From assembly GCF_017115165.1 (NCBI RefSeq), contig NZ_JABXKF010000180.1, positions 1 to 51,086 on the forward strand: 51,086 bases of DNA. Direction: 5' to 3'. The notes under the pieces are model-generated. The model was not told where the DNA came from. It saw nothing but the letters and a program-made list of their open reading frames with translations, and ran no database searches. A program made the position numbers and the translations under genes. The stretch is from Nostoc sp. LPT. Lineage in GTDB: Bacteria > Cyanobacteriota > Cyanobacteriia > Cyanobacteriales > Nostocaceae. This document shows positions 38,673 through 46,978 of this stretch, one piece after another. The first letter of the stretch is position 1; each line of letters begins with the position of its first letter.

Positions 38673-38963
38673 ATGTACATTATTGATTTCCACGCACAGA
38701 GAAATGCCATAATCTTACATTACAGTAAGCTCAAGTATCTAGAAGAGGCGTATATTCAAACTATACTTGGTAATGCACCTCACCTTAAACTAAAAAATGA
38801 CTGTCAGCGATATGTTGATTGGTCAACTGGAGGCTCTCATTCCAAAATATTGCTAATGGAAGATTTGCCTAATCTGCTTGCATCATCTGTTCATTTTGCT
38901 CAGAAATTTGACATAGATATAGATAGCAATATTTTTGATGAACTTGACAAGATTACATCCTAG
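38673..38963 (+). CDS. Hypothetical protein, 96 residues
   Basis: A small soluble reading frame divergent from the glycosyltransferase, starting at ATG 38673 just 24 bp from the glycosyltransferase start. Residues 20-45 and 65-90 look helical and acidic (YLEEAYIQTILGN, KFDIDIDSNIFDELDKI). No family recognised and no clear Shine-Dalgarno. It may be a real small gene or the remains of one; the neighbouring relic shows this stretch has undergone rearrangement. Confidence 0.4.
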   Translation: MYIIDFHAQRNAIILHYSKLKYLEEAYIQTILGNAPHLKLKNDCQRYVDWSTGGSHSKILLMEDLPNLLASSVHFAQKFDIDIDSNIFDELDKITS

Positions 38964-38997
38964 TAGTCACCTAACATTTTGATAAACTCAGCTCAAT

Positions 38998-39087
38998 AAA
39001 TCTTAGCTATGGTTGCTACTGAGTTGAGGACAATCACTATAAGATTTTGTATAGCGATCGCATTCTTAACAATAGCAGCAACCACCT
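38998..39087 (-). pseudogene. Relic of a glycosyltransferase (Cys-rich loop)
   Basis: About 90 bp align over their full length with 38139-38228 inside the GT4 gene, including an identical block AAGATTTTGTATAGCGATCG. The minus-strand translation still spells the family loop in degraded form (GGCCY-ECDRYTKS-CPQL) with a stop inside. Either a partial duplication of the neighbour or the remnant of a second GT gene. Confidence 0.75.
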
Positions 39088-39099
39088 TTAAATTCCGGA

Positions 39100-39903
39100 C
39101 TAGCGATGCAGTTCAACTCTCGGAAAGATGTCGCAGTCTATTGGCTCCCCAGATTTTTTGGCTTTGAGCGACTCAAATTCTGGGATATCAATTTCCTCAA
39201 GAGGTCTGAAAGGCCAAGCATTAGAGCGGCGATCGTAAGTAACATCATCGCCAGTCCAATTAATCACCACTGCGCGTCGTCGTGTGGAGGATGTGTTTCT
39301 TACTGAATGATGAATTGTCAGAAAATGATGAATTAAGCAATCTCCAGGCTCCATATCCCAAGATATGACTTCCTGAGGCTCTGGCTCTACAAACCACGAG
39401 GGGTCAGATCCTTCACGTAACTCTTTACCCCATAAATGAGAGGCTTTGATGTACTCTAATTTACCATTCTCTTGGTTGACACTATCTAAAGCTAGCCAAA
39501 TTTTACAACACTGCTCGCCTTGTATGGGCCAGTAAGATTTGTCGTTATGCCAGCCGACACGGCTGTTTGCTTTCGGCTTTTTAACAAAAAAACCGTCACC
39601 CAAAAAGTTAAGTTTTTTCGATTTCAAGACTTGAGCCGCGAGTGTCGCCAGGGGAGATTCAAAAGCCAAAGCACGAAAATCAGCGTCAACCAGCCATAAG
39701 CTACTGCTATGCTCTACATGACCTTCTGCTTTGTCGGTGTCGTTCACCTCCAGAGGACCAGGGATTAATACATTCTTTTCAACGGCTGTTCGTATCCGTT
39801 CTACCCAGATGTCATCCACAGCATTTTTGACGCAAATAACGCCGTCTCGCTCGAAAGCTTCAACTTGTTTGGAACTGATTTTTGATGTGTCTACCTTTAG
39901 CAT
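39100..39903 (-). CDS. mysH: PhyH-family Fe(II)/2-oxoglutarate oxygenase, probable MysH
   Basis: A 267-residue phytanoyl-CoA-dioxygenase-family protein. The iron facial triad is His119-x-Asp121 (RVGWHNDKSYWP) and a distal His198 or 199 (TIHHSVRNTSSTRRRAVVIN), with the 2-oxoglutarate-binding Arg about ten residues later. Full family length. Known biology: MysH, a PhyH-type oxygenase linked to mys genes in Nostoc, converts disubstituted MAAs to palythines. Position 1.8 kb from mysD, fold and length support that role here; it is, however, on the opposite strand and separated by the GT4 gene, so it is not in the mysABCD transcript. Alternative: an unrelated PhyH hydroxylase. Confidence 0.78.
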   Translation of the reverse strand: MLKVDTSKISSKQVEAFERDGVICVKNAVDDIWVERIRTAVEKNVLIPGPLEVNDTDKAEGHVEHSSSLWLVDADFRALAFESPLATLAAQVLKSKKLNFLGDGFFVKKPKANSRVGWHNDKSYWPIQGEQCCKIWLALDSVNQENGKLEYIKASHLWGKELREGSDPSWFVEPEPQEVISWDMEPGDCLIHHFLTIHHSVRNTSSTRRRAVVINWTGDDVTYDRRSNAWPFRPLEEIDIPEFESLKAKKSGEPIDCDIFPRVELHR

Positions 39904-40278
39904 CGTAACTTTTTTCAGATTTTAAAATTTAACTATTTTTGGTCAGACCAAAGAGTTGGGATTGATAATTAGGGACTTTTGGAGCAATAAGAGGCAGGGT
40001 TGACTTTATCAGCTTGAACCAATTTGAATTTAGCTCCAATAATATAGATGTGAGTTCGATGAAGCTTTCTTGTAGTCATTCAATGTTTTTTTCATGAACG
40101 CATCTGTTATCTGACAATTTATTTCTGCAACCTGCTTTACTGATATAAACTTTATAATTCTCTCACAAAAGTTTTTCAGGATATCAGTATAAAGTAGATA
40201 TTAAGTTAGTAATTCTTCCCAGAGGTGGAGAAATCCGCAATCAAAGTGCAACACTGTTTGTTAGCCAACCCATTTCAC
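39904..40278. other. Intergenic between mysH and MFS genes
   Basis: About 375 AT-rich bases upstream of mysH and downstream of the MFS gene (both minus strand). No gene seen; presumably contains the mysH promoter. Confidence 0.5.
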
Positions 40279-41724
40279 CTAACTACCCAGATCCTTTTTA
40301 ATAATGAGTGGCACAAGTGACGCTAATCGTAATATACCAGACACAATGAACACTTCCTCTATGCCAAAAGACCCAGCAAATTGAGCGATGAAGCCACCTA
40401 TAGTTGCTCCTAAAGCACCACTTGCTCCAGCAACAGCTGCTGCTGTGGCAAAATAGAGAGACTGATTTTTCACTGGTGCAATTTCTATCTGGAGATTGTT
40501 GCTGCACAAGTCAATTGCTCCCCAATTACCCCCAATGAAAATGTGTAACAGCGGTAACCACAGCCAAAGATCCAGAGGACTAGAACCCATCCTCAGCCAC
40601 AGCCAGGGTATGACTGCAATTAGAATTCCAGTAGAAATTAGAATTGGACGATTGCCTATTTTATCTGCAAATCTACCCCAGACAATGAGCATCACCATAT
40701 GTGCCCCTGCTCGTAGGCTGTTGTAGAAAGTTACCCAACTTATATCCAGGTTCAGCGTATCTAGCAAGTAAAGGTTAAAAAACGGGGCACTCAGGCTAAT
40801 AGCAAATGCCCATGAGCCGAAATAAAGCAAAAACATCAAAAAATTAGAGTTTCTCCAAATGCTGCTATCTATCTGGTTTTGGGGAGTTGGCATTTGCGGC
40901 ATAGAGATTGCTTGTGATGTCTCACCAGCTTCATTTGGTGCCGAGTCTGACTGAATCTCACTTGTTTGAGATGAGTTAACAAAATAAGTATTTTGTAATT
41001 GGGGATTCATATCTACCTGGAAATACTGACACCCCAAGCTGACAATTCCAAAGATAATGCCTAAGAGCAAAATCACGCCATAACCTTGGATAGATCCCCC
41101 GTACCAATGTGATACAGCTAGACCGGCTAAAGGCAAACTGACCAACTCGGTTAAATTAGCAACACTATTACGTAGCCCGAAATATCTACCTCGCAATCGC
41201 CGTGGGACTAACATTGCTATCCAACTCAACCACGATGCAGTTCCTAATCCTCCTAAAAAATGGCTGCATACAAGAATCAAGAGCGACAATATCACTAATT
41301 GGTTTGAATTAAGCCCTCCCAGACTAAAGCTAACAATCCCAATTACTAAAATTAGCCACAGTAGCCGAGCAATCCCATAAATGCGAAGGGAATATTGAAA
41401 GCGGCTAGTGCTGCGTTCAGACAAGTAAGCACCTATTGGCTGAAAAAGATTCGCCAACATGGGGATAGAGGCCAACATACCAAACACCAGCGGACTGGCA
41501 TCCAACTCCACCAAGAAATTACCTAGCAAAACTCCGCCAGTACCAATAGAGAAAATTGCTGCGAAAACACCATCGATAGTGGAAGCCCTCAAACTAGTGC
41601 GAATAGCATCTTTAGAGATACGAGGGCTGGGTGTTGAGGTAGGTGAGAGTGTTGCTGATGGTGAAGCAATCTGAGCAATTTCTATAGAAAGAGGTGCACC
41701 TGTTTGAATTTGAGAAGAATCCAT
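40279..41724 (-). CDS. MFS transporter
   Basis: A 481-residue major-facilitator protein with about twelve hydrophobic segments and a hydrophilic central loop (about residues 250-285, GETSQAISMPQMPTPQNQID). The MFS A-motif-like loops are weak (GAYLSERSTSRF between helices 2 and 3; GRFADKIGNRPILI between helices 8 and 9, the latter canonical). The N-terminal 35 residues are disordered and Ser/Thr/Pro-rich. Cargo unknown. It lies upstream of mysH on the same strand, 375 bp apart, which makes MAA or precursor transport worth testing but not established. Confidence 0.85.
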   Translation of the reverse strand: MDSSQIQTGAPLSIEIAQIASPSATLSPTSTPSPRISKDAIRTSLRASTIDGVFAAIFSIGTGGVLLGNFLVELDASPLVFGMLASIPMLANLFQPIGAYLSERSTSRFQYSLRIYGIARLLWLILVIGIVSFSLGGLNSNQLVILSLLILVCSHFLGGLGTASWLSWIAMLVPRRLRGRYFGLRNSVANLTELVSLPLAGLAVSHWYGGSIQGYGVILLLGIIFGIVSLGCQYFQVDMNPQLQNTYFVNSSQTSEIQSDSAPNEAGETSQAISMPQMPTPQNQIDSSIWRNSNFLMFLLYFGSWAFAISLSAPFFNLYLLDTLNLDISWVTFYNSLRAGAHMVMLIVWGRFADKIGNRPILISTGILIAVIPWLWLRMGSSPLDLWLWLPLLHIFIGGNWGAIDLCSNNLQIEIAPVKNQSLYFATAAAVAGASGALGATIGGFIAQFAGSFGIEEVFIVSGILRLASLVPLIIKKDLGS

Positions 41725-41964
41725 AAATCTAGTATTTAAGAAAGTAATTAGGATTTACGCATCATACATATGTACTATACTAACTTTGGGCTTTTAAGCT
41801 GTGTCTAACACCCAAAAGAATAAATATAAGACTAAATAAGAGTTGTAGTCAGCACCTGAAATGTATACATTAGTAGTCAATGTATATTATGGGAACTTTG
41901 TAAAATTCGTAAGTCCTAATATTATCCCTTATGTCTGTCTTCATGTTGAATCCAGTGCAACGCA

Positions 41965-42084
41965 TCTGACCGTGGGCGTGCAATCATAGATATCTTCCGC
42001 CTGGAAAATGGAAAGATCGCAGAACATTGGGATGTTATGGAAGATTTGCTAAAAACAAACTCAAATCCGCACGGAATGTTCTAA
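41965..42084 (+). pseudogene. NTF2/SnoaL-like protein, C-terminal fragment
   Basis: The plus strand reads RAIIDIFRLENGKIAEHWDV followed by MEDLLKTNSNPHGMF and stop. DIFRLENGKIAEHWDV is the conserved C-terminal signature of SnoaL-like NTF2-fold proteins. The upstream part is missing (stop in frame at 41947-41949), so only the tail survives. Confidence 0.7.
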
Positions 42085-42096
42085 GCCGTTATCACT

Positions 42097-42318
42097 ATGC
42101 AGGCTAATAAAAAAGACGGAGCGGTTTTCATAATGGGGTCGGCAGTTCGCCATCCGTATGACCTAAAACTGGGATACTATTCCGTACACACCTCTGCCGA
42201 GGTCTTGCAAACGGGTGAGGCGCGTATTTCTGAAATTGAAACGCGTCTGCGCAAGGCCGGAGATCGTCAAGCAGCTTCTGGTGCAACGCCAGTTTTTCAA
42301 TCTGACTTTTCCCGTTAA
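42097..42318 (+). pseudogene. Pirin C-terminal fragment, cut by an IS4-type element
   Basis: VFIMGSAVRHPYDLKLGYYS followed by VHTSAEVLQTGEARISEIETRLRKAG matches the C-terminal part of pirin-family bicupins (GSAxxHPxxLxLGxYSVHT). The N-terminal cupins are absent. The reading frame runs into the left end of the IS4-type remnant at 42302, so the last six codons are IS sequence. Not a functional pirin. Confidence 0.6.
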
Positions 42319-42857
42319 GTCTGTTTTGCAAGTTGCCAACCTTCAGACAGGTCATGCAATTTTAACCAATTTCGCCACAGAACTTGGATACCAATAGGTG
42401 TATTATGTCGATGTTCCAAATAACCCCCTAAACGAGCGATGCCTGCGGCGGGCTGCGCCAACGCTTCCACAGCCCAACTAACTTGTTAACACCTTGGGCA
42501 GTTGAGGAGATTTAGCTTTCAAAATTTTCAGTTCTAGAGGATTAAGAATTTCAATGGCGAGGGCTGAAGGCTGGGTGCGGTGTAGATAAGTCAGCTGCAA
42601 CAGTTCTACAGCAATTACACCCAAAAAGCCAACTAAGGTTTTTATACCCTCAGCAGCAAGTCTGTATCTTTCTACCTGACATCGCACGCTCATTCAATCG
42701 GCGATCGCCTAGAGATATAGTTGCAAAATTCTTCTCCCACCAGTCCAGCATTGCTTGTTACCTTTAGCACCCGATTGTAATTACTTTACCGTATCTGCTG
42801 TGCTGTTTCTTAAATTCATTACCAGTCAGCCTTTCAAGACTTCACGGGAAAAGTCAG
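42302..42857 (-). mobile_element. Internally deleted IS4-type element with target duplication
   Basis: Perfect 14-bp terminal inverted repeats: CTGACTTTTCCCGT at 42302-42315 and its complement at 42844-42857. Immediately outside both ends lies an identical 10-bp direct repeat, GTTTTTCAAT (42292-42301 and 42858-42867), the target-site duplication. At 556 bp it is well short of a full IS4 element and keeps only the transposase C-terminus, so it cannot move by itself but retains both ends. Confidence 0.9.
42315..42693 (-). pseudogene. IS4-family transposase C-terminal remnant
   Basis: The minus strand encodes CQVERYRLAAEGIKTLVGFL, ELLQLTYLHRTQPSALAIEI and LNPLELKILKAKSPQLPKVL, the C-terminal region of IS4/Tn5-like transposases (the conserved W-x-I/V-E-R-Y-H segment with the catalytic Glu). 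A one-base shift at about 42477 separates this from SWAVEALAQPAAGIARLGGY, then LEHRHNTPIGIQVLWRNWLK to WQLAKQT and stop at 42315. AQPAAGI in that tail is an in-frame small repeat (GATGCCTGCGGCGGGCTGCG). The N-terminal two thirds with the other catalytic residues is gone. Confidence 0.82.
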
Positions 42858-42921
42858 GTTTTTCAATGAATGTGAACCTATCCCACTAATAAAATTCTGT
42901 TAATCCAAATATGAATTGTGG

Positions 42922-43257
42922 CTAGAGAAAGAAAAGCATTGTTAAATCAGCAGTAGCTTGGAGGTGGCGCGAGGTGATTAAATTGAGAGCAGTTTTTAAT
43001 ACTTGTTTAGTCAGACGATAGCGATCGCTACCTTCTAATGCCAGTGCCTCAATGGCGACAGAAGCGGCTTTGAGTTCTTGATTACTTGCAGCCGAGCGAT
43101 CGCTATTAATTAAAGTTCGGGCAATTTCTACTCGCGCTCGTGTATGTAAATTAGAAGTTTGCATTATATTTTCCAAAGCTGCTACAGCACTGTTGCGATT
43201 TCCAGTAGTCAAATGCTTTCTATACAGAATTCTGATAGCTGATGACCGCGAAGACAA
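42922..43257 (-). CDS. Helical protein fragment of unknown family
   Basis: Up to 111 residues, predominantly helical and alanine-rich: SAVAALENIMQTSNLHTRAR, SNQELKAASVAIEALALEGS, TKQVLKTALNLITSRHLQAT. This looks like the C-terminal piece of a longer cyanobacterial protein rather than a complete gene. The first residues (to about 15) overlap, on the other strand, a receiver-domain fragment, so the true start is downstream or the gene is truncated. No function proposed. Confidence 0.4.
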   Translation of the reverse strand: MSSRSSAIRILYRKHLTTGNRNSAVAALENIMQTSNLHTRARVEIARTLINSDRSAASNQELKAASVAIEALALEGSDRYRLTKQVLKTALNLITSRHLQATADLTMLFFL

Positions 43258-43345
43258 TTGCGATTTATTAAGGCAGTTATTTAATACTATTGGTTTTGAA
43301 ACTCTGACAGCAGCTAACGGCTAAGAAGCGATCGCATTAACAGGC
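43226..43345 (+). pseudogene. Response-regulator receiver fragment
   Basis: The plus strand reads RILIADDREDNCDLLRQLFN followed by TIGFETLTAANG, a stop (TAA, 43322-43324) and EAIA. This is the first third of a receiver domain: the acidic DD pocket and the AANGQEA helix, with TAA where relatives have Gln. The remainder, including the phospho-acceptor Asp, is lost. Confidence 0.72.
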
Positions 43346-43762
43346 TACGGGAAAACGATAACCTGGAAAAGGCTGCCCGTGGTGTATTGAAGCATTTGGG
43401 GCAGTGGAAGAGAAATTGTTGAGTGTTTTGGAGTCTGAACAATGGGGGAGAGATAACACCCATAAAAATTTTGGCAATTTGGCATCCAATGTCTTTGGGT
43501 TGCAGTTTCAATGGAGATATCAACACAACGGGACAGTGAAGAAGTTGTACGAGGGATGTGGCAAAACTTTCCGCTTCTGGTGTCCCGTGCTATGCCAGTT
43601 GTCAAATGAGCGCTGTAGAACGGCTCTACATAATTGATACAGCGCTCAACAGAGTTCAGTTCCCGCTCTACAACTGGCTAGAAATGAACAAAACCAAATA
43701 AAACCTCAGAAGATGAAAAATGTCGATAGCTGGCATTTCTCTAGGAGCGATCGCTAGATTTA
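43346..43762. other. Degenerate stretch, no intact gene
   Basis: Between the receiver relic and the AAA relic. Short peptides such as NDNLEKAARGVLKHLGQW can be read but frames are interrupted; no family could be named. Overlapping short frames on both strands are not credible genes. Confidence 0.4.
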
Positions 43763-44159
43763 ATGATTCGGGCACGGTATCCCCTACTATATGTGATTTC
43801 TGTTGAAGAAGAACCTGTAGAAGAAGTGTTGCAGCAAGACAATTGCCCATGAATGGCGCTTACCTTTATTAAGATTAGATTCTGGGCGTTTATTTGGTGG
43901 GATTGTCGGCGAAAGCGAAAGCCGCGTGTGTCAAATGATTCAGTTAACTTAAGCAATGGCACCCTATGTTTTGTGGATTGATGAAATTGACAAAGCCTTT
44001 GGCAAGGTAATCGTTGATGCCATGCATCAGGCAGTTTCCACAAGAATTAAGGGACAGCGCCGAGACTTTAATACAGAAGATATTTTACAGGCTGTAGCTC
44101 AAACAGTACCTTTAGCTGCGATCGCAGCTCATACTCTGGCATTTCTCCATCCTGCGTAG
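43763..44159 (+). pseudogene. Ycf46-type AAA+ ATPase, shredded
   Basis: Pieces in order on the plus strand: IRARYPLLYVISVEEEPVEE (N-domain), stop at 43850; then in the +1 frame EWRLPLLRLDSGRLFGGIVG with ESESRVCQMIQLT, stop TAA at 43950-43952, then Walker B VLWIDEIDKAFG directly joined to IVDAMHQAVSTRIKGQRRDF and NTEDILQAVAQTVPLAAIAA, the C-terminal small domain. The Walker A region and most of the ATPase core are deleted. The last codons (about 44150 onward) come from a CGTAGGCG-type repeat. Ycf46-like ATPases in cyanobacteria are implicated in carbon-uptake regulation; this copy is dead. Confidence 0.82.
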
Positions 44160-44344
44160 GCGCTAGCCCGTCGTAGACATCGCACACAACATAATTCTGC
44201 ATCAAATCAAAAAAGGCGATCGCCTTTTTTCTGCCCAAGATTCTATCATCTCGCTGGTTTCTGCTCAACTTGGTAGCTCACCGAGTGGTAACACACAAAC
44301 AAACTATCCTATGATGAGTAGATTTGGTAATCTGATGTCTGACT

Positions 44345-45904
44345 ATGGCTGCTAACACTACTGACCTAGAGAAACGTTTATGGGAAGCAGCGGATGAGTT
44401 ACGCGCTAACTCTAGGCTAAAGTCTAGTGAGTATTCCATCCCGGTACTGGGGTTAATCTTCCTCCGCTACGCTGACTGGAAATTTACCCATGCTGAGGAG
44501 GAACTGAAAAATGCAGGTAGTAGAAGACGTGGGATTACCAAAGCAGACTACCAAGCAAAGGGAGTAATGTATTTGCCTGATGCTGCTAGATTCTCCACAC
44601 TGCTGAATTTACCAGGAGGAGCAGATATTGGCAAGGCAATCAATGATGCCATGCGTGCCATTGAAGCAGAGAATGAAGAATTAAAGGATATTCTGCCCAA
44701 AACTTACAATCGCCTCGAAAATGATCTGTTATTTGACTTGCTGAAAAACTTTAACAAAGTCGAGTTAGGAACAGATTTATCAGGTGATGCTTTCGGGAAG
44801 ATTTATGAATACTTCCTGGGTAAATTTGCCATGAGCGAGGGACAGAAAGGGGGAGAATTCTTTACCCCTATTTCTGTAGTAAAACTGATTGTAGAAGTAA
44901 TTGAACCATATCATGGACGAATTTATGACCCTGCTTGTGGAAGTGGTGGTATGTTTGTTCAAAGTGCATCTTTTGTAGAAAGACACAAGAAGAACCCCAG
45001 CACAGAAATTAGTATTTATGGGCAAGAGAAAGTAGGTGAAACTGTCCGCTTATGCAAGATGAACTTAGCTGTACATGGACTTGCAGGGGATATTCGCCAG
45101 AGCAATACTTATTATGAAGATGTTCACGAGTCAGTAGATAAATTTGACTTTGTGATGGCTAACCCACCTTTTAATGTCGATAAGGTGGACAAAGAAAAAA
45201 TCAAGGGAGATCCGCGTGTTAGCAAATTTGGAATGCCCAAGGCAGATAATGCTAATTACTTGTGGATTCATTTTTTCTGGAGTGCATTAAATGAAATAGG
45301 TAGGGCAGGATTTGTCATGGCGAATTCTGCCAGTGATGCGCGAGGTACAGAGTTAGAGATTCGGCAGAAACTTATCCAATCTCATGCAGTGGATGTGATG
45401 ATTGCTGTTGGTTCTAATTTTTTCTACACTGTTACCTTACCCTGTACTCTGTGGTTTTTGGATAAGGGCAAAGCAGATACTATCCGCAGAGATAAGGTAT
45501 TATTTCTTGATGCTAGGCACATTTACCGTCAAATTGACCGTGCCCATCGGGAGTTTAACCTAGAACAGATTGAATTTTTGGCGAATATTGTCAGATTGTA
45601 CAGAGGTGAAGCTGTAGAGACTACCGATGGTAGCCAAGCGTTGCTGGCGGAGAAATTCCCCCAAGGACAATATATTGATGTACCTGGACTTTGTAAGGTA
45701 GCAACTTTAGAAGAAATCGCCGCGCAGGGATGGAGTTTAAACCCTGGACGTTATGTGGGTGTTGCGGAACGAGTGGTAGAAGATTTTGATTTTACTGAGA
45801 AGTTGGAAGAGTTGAATGAGGAATTGGAAGTTTTGAATGTCGAAGCGAGGGAATTAGAAGAGAGAATTGCTGAGAATGTGGCGAAATTGTTAGAACAAAG
45901 TTAA
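44345..45904 (+). CDS. hsdM: Type I restriction-modification methyltransferase HsdM
   Basis: A 519-residue N6-adenine methyltransferase subunit. N-terminal HsdM_N (LEKRLWEAADELRANSRLKS, IFLRYADWKF), SAM motif I DPACGSGG at 195-202 and catalytic NPPF at 273-276 (FVMANPPFN). The C-terminus is a coiled coil (EKLEELNEELEVLNVEAREL), the usual contact with HsdS. The gene is intact. Its specificity partner hsdS begins 1.3 kb downstream after two toxin-antitoxin modules and has a nonsense codon; no hsdR is seen inside the window, so restriction activity is doubtful. Confidence 0.95.
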   Translation: MAANTTDLEKRLWEAADELRANSRLKSSEYSIPVLGLIFLRYADWKFTHAEEELKNAGSRRRGITKADYQAKGVMYLPDAARFSTLLNLPGGADIGKAINDAMRAIEAENEELKDILPKTYNRLENDLLFDLLKNFNKVELGTDLSGDAFGKIYEYFLGKFAMSEGQKGGEFFTPISVVKLIVEVIEPYHGRIYDPACGSGGMFVQSASFVERHKKNPSTEISIYGQEKVGETVRLCKMNLAVHGLAGDIRQSNTYYEDVHESVDKFDFVMANPPFNVDKVDKEKIKGDPRVSKFGMPKADNANYLWIHFFWSALNEIGRAGFVMANSASDARGTELEIRQKLIQSHAVDVMIAVGSNFFYTVTLPCTLWFLDKGKADTIRRDKVLFLDARHIYRQIDRAHREFNLEQIEFLANIVRLYRGEAVETTDGSQALLAEKFPQGQYIDVPGLCKVATLEEIAAQGWSLNPGRYVGVAERVVEDFDFTEKLEELNEELEVLNVEARELEERIAENVAKLLEQS

Positions 45905-45935
45905 TGCATCCCTTCTTTTAGCTGAGGTAAAAGTT

Positions 45936-46193
45936 ATGAATATCACACTTAAACCAGAAATCGAGCAATTTATTCAAGCGCAACTTGCAACGGGTAGGTT
46001 TGCTAGTGCAGAAGATGTGATAAATGAAGCTTTTAAGTTGCTTCAAGAAAGAGAACGGCGTATTGAAGAATTACGCCAAAAAATTGCTGTGGGAACTGAA
46101 CAAATCTCTAAAGGACAAGTAACTGATGGCGAAGTTGTTTTTGCTAGGTTGCAAGAAAAAATTCGGAAAATTGCTGAGGAATCTGAAGAATGA
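45936..46193 (+). CDS. ParD-like antitoxin, module 1
   Basis: An 85-residue type II antitoxin. The ribbon-helix-helix N-terminus is MNITLKPEIEQFIQAQLATG with FASAEDVINEAFKLLQERE, as in ParD/CC2985-family antitoxins; the charged C-terminus would wrap the toxin. AGCTGAGGTAA lies upstream of the ATG. Its stop overlaps the toxin start (ATGA at 46190-46193). It sits between hsdM and hsdS, a common place for TA modules in type I loci. Confidence 0.9.
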   Translation: MNITLKPEIEQFIQAQLATGRFASAEDVINEAFKLLQERERRIEELRQKIAVGTEQISKGQVTDGEVVFARLQEKIRKIAEESEE

Positions 46194-46483
46194 GTAGTTA
46201 TTCATTTTCAGATGAAGCAATTCGAGATTTAGATGAAATTTGTGAATATCTTGCTCGCAGTAACCCAAAAGCAGCTAGTAAGCTTTTTGATGATATTCGT
46301 AAAAAGTGTAAGTTAGTAGCAGGTTTTCCTAATATGGGGAAAAGTTACGGAAGACTTGTACCAAATTTACGCGGTTTTGTTGTGGATGATTACATTATAT
46401 TTTACTATCCCAGCGAGGATGGAATTCTTGTTACTCGTATTGCCAGTGGTTATAGAGATTTAGAATCTTTGTTTGAGGATTAA
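46190..46483 (+). CDS. ParE/RelE-superfamily toxin, module 1
   Basis: A 97-residue toxin with the family layout: YSFSDEAIRDLDEICEYLAR at the N-terminus, KLFDDIRKKCKLVAGFPNMG, then LVPNLRGFVVDDYIIFYYPS and the C-terminal ILVTRIASGYRDLESLFED. The Arg and Tyr positions typical of ParE (LRGF, IIFYY, RI) are kept. Translationally coupled to the antitoxin by ATGA. ParE toxins usually inhibit DNA gyrase; the target here is not shown. Apparently intact. Confidence 0.9.
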   Translation: MSSYSFSDEAIRDLDEICEYLARSNPKAASKLFDDIRKKCKLVAGFPNMGKSYGRLVPNLRGFVVDDYIIFYYPSEDGILVTRIASGYRDLESLFED

Positions 46484-46545
46484 GAATAAATTTTTGAGTT
46501 TGGTTACTAAGTCAGAGTCAATAATTGTAGAGAAGGTGACGAGTT

Positions 46546-46665
46546 ATATCGTGTCCGGTTAAAGACTTATCATTTAGACCGCAGGGGGCAGGGGGCAGGG
46601 GGAAAGAGGCTTTTGCGCTTTTTGCACAGATGTGGGAATTATAACTAATTAGGCGGACATGATAT
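46546..46665 (-). repeat. MITE-like element, copy 2 (120 bp)
   Basis: Reverse complement matches 31254-31368 along almost its full length. Ends are inverted repeats ATATCGTGTCCG and CGGACATGATAT (11 of 12 bases pair). An internal GCAGGGGGCAGGGGGCAGGG tract is a local expansion absent from copy 1. Lies between the two toxin-antitoxin modules. Confidence 0.8.
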
Positions 46666-46711
46666 TAGAACAAAATGAATACATTCAAGTTTTTTAGCTG
46701 AGGTAATAGTT

Positions 46712-46978
46712 ATGAATATCACACTTAAACCAGAAATCGAGCAATTTATTCAAGCGCAAATTGCTACAAATAGATATGCAAATGCTGAGGAAGTGATTAG
46801 TAAAGCATTGAAATTGCTGGAAAAACAGGATAAGGAGTATCAGGAATGGGTAGAAGAAACTCGGCAAAAAGTTGATGTTGCAATTGCAGAACTTGAGCGC
46901 GGTGAAGGGTTGGATAGTGAGACTGTAGTGATGCAAATACTCGACAGATTCCAAAAATCGCGTGAGGGTCAGGAATGA
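46712..46978 (+). CDS. ParD-like antitoxin, module 2
   Basis: An 88-residue RHH antitoxin whose first 22 codons are nearly identical to the antitoxin at 45936 (MNITLKPEIEQFIQAQ), including the upstream AGCTGAGGTAA leader, so the two modules are tandem duplicates that diverged afterward (KALKLLEKQDKEYQEWVEET). The antitoxin is intact while its toxin is broken, so it is an orphan that might cross-neutralise the module 1 toxin. ATGA overlap with the toxin relic. Confidence 0.9.
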   Translation: MNITLKPEIEQFIQAQIATNRYANAEEVISKALKLLEKQDKEYQEWVEETRQKVDVAIAELERGEGLDSETVVMQILDRFQKSREGQE

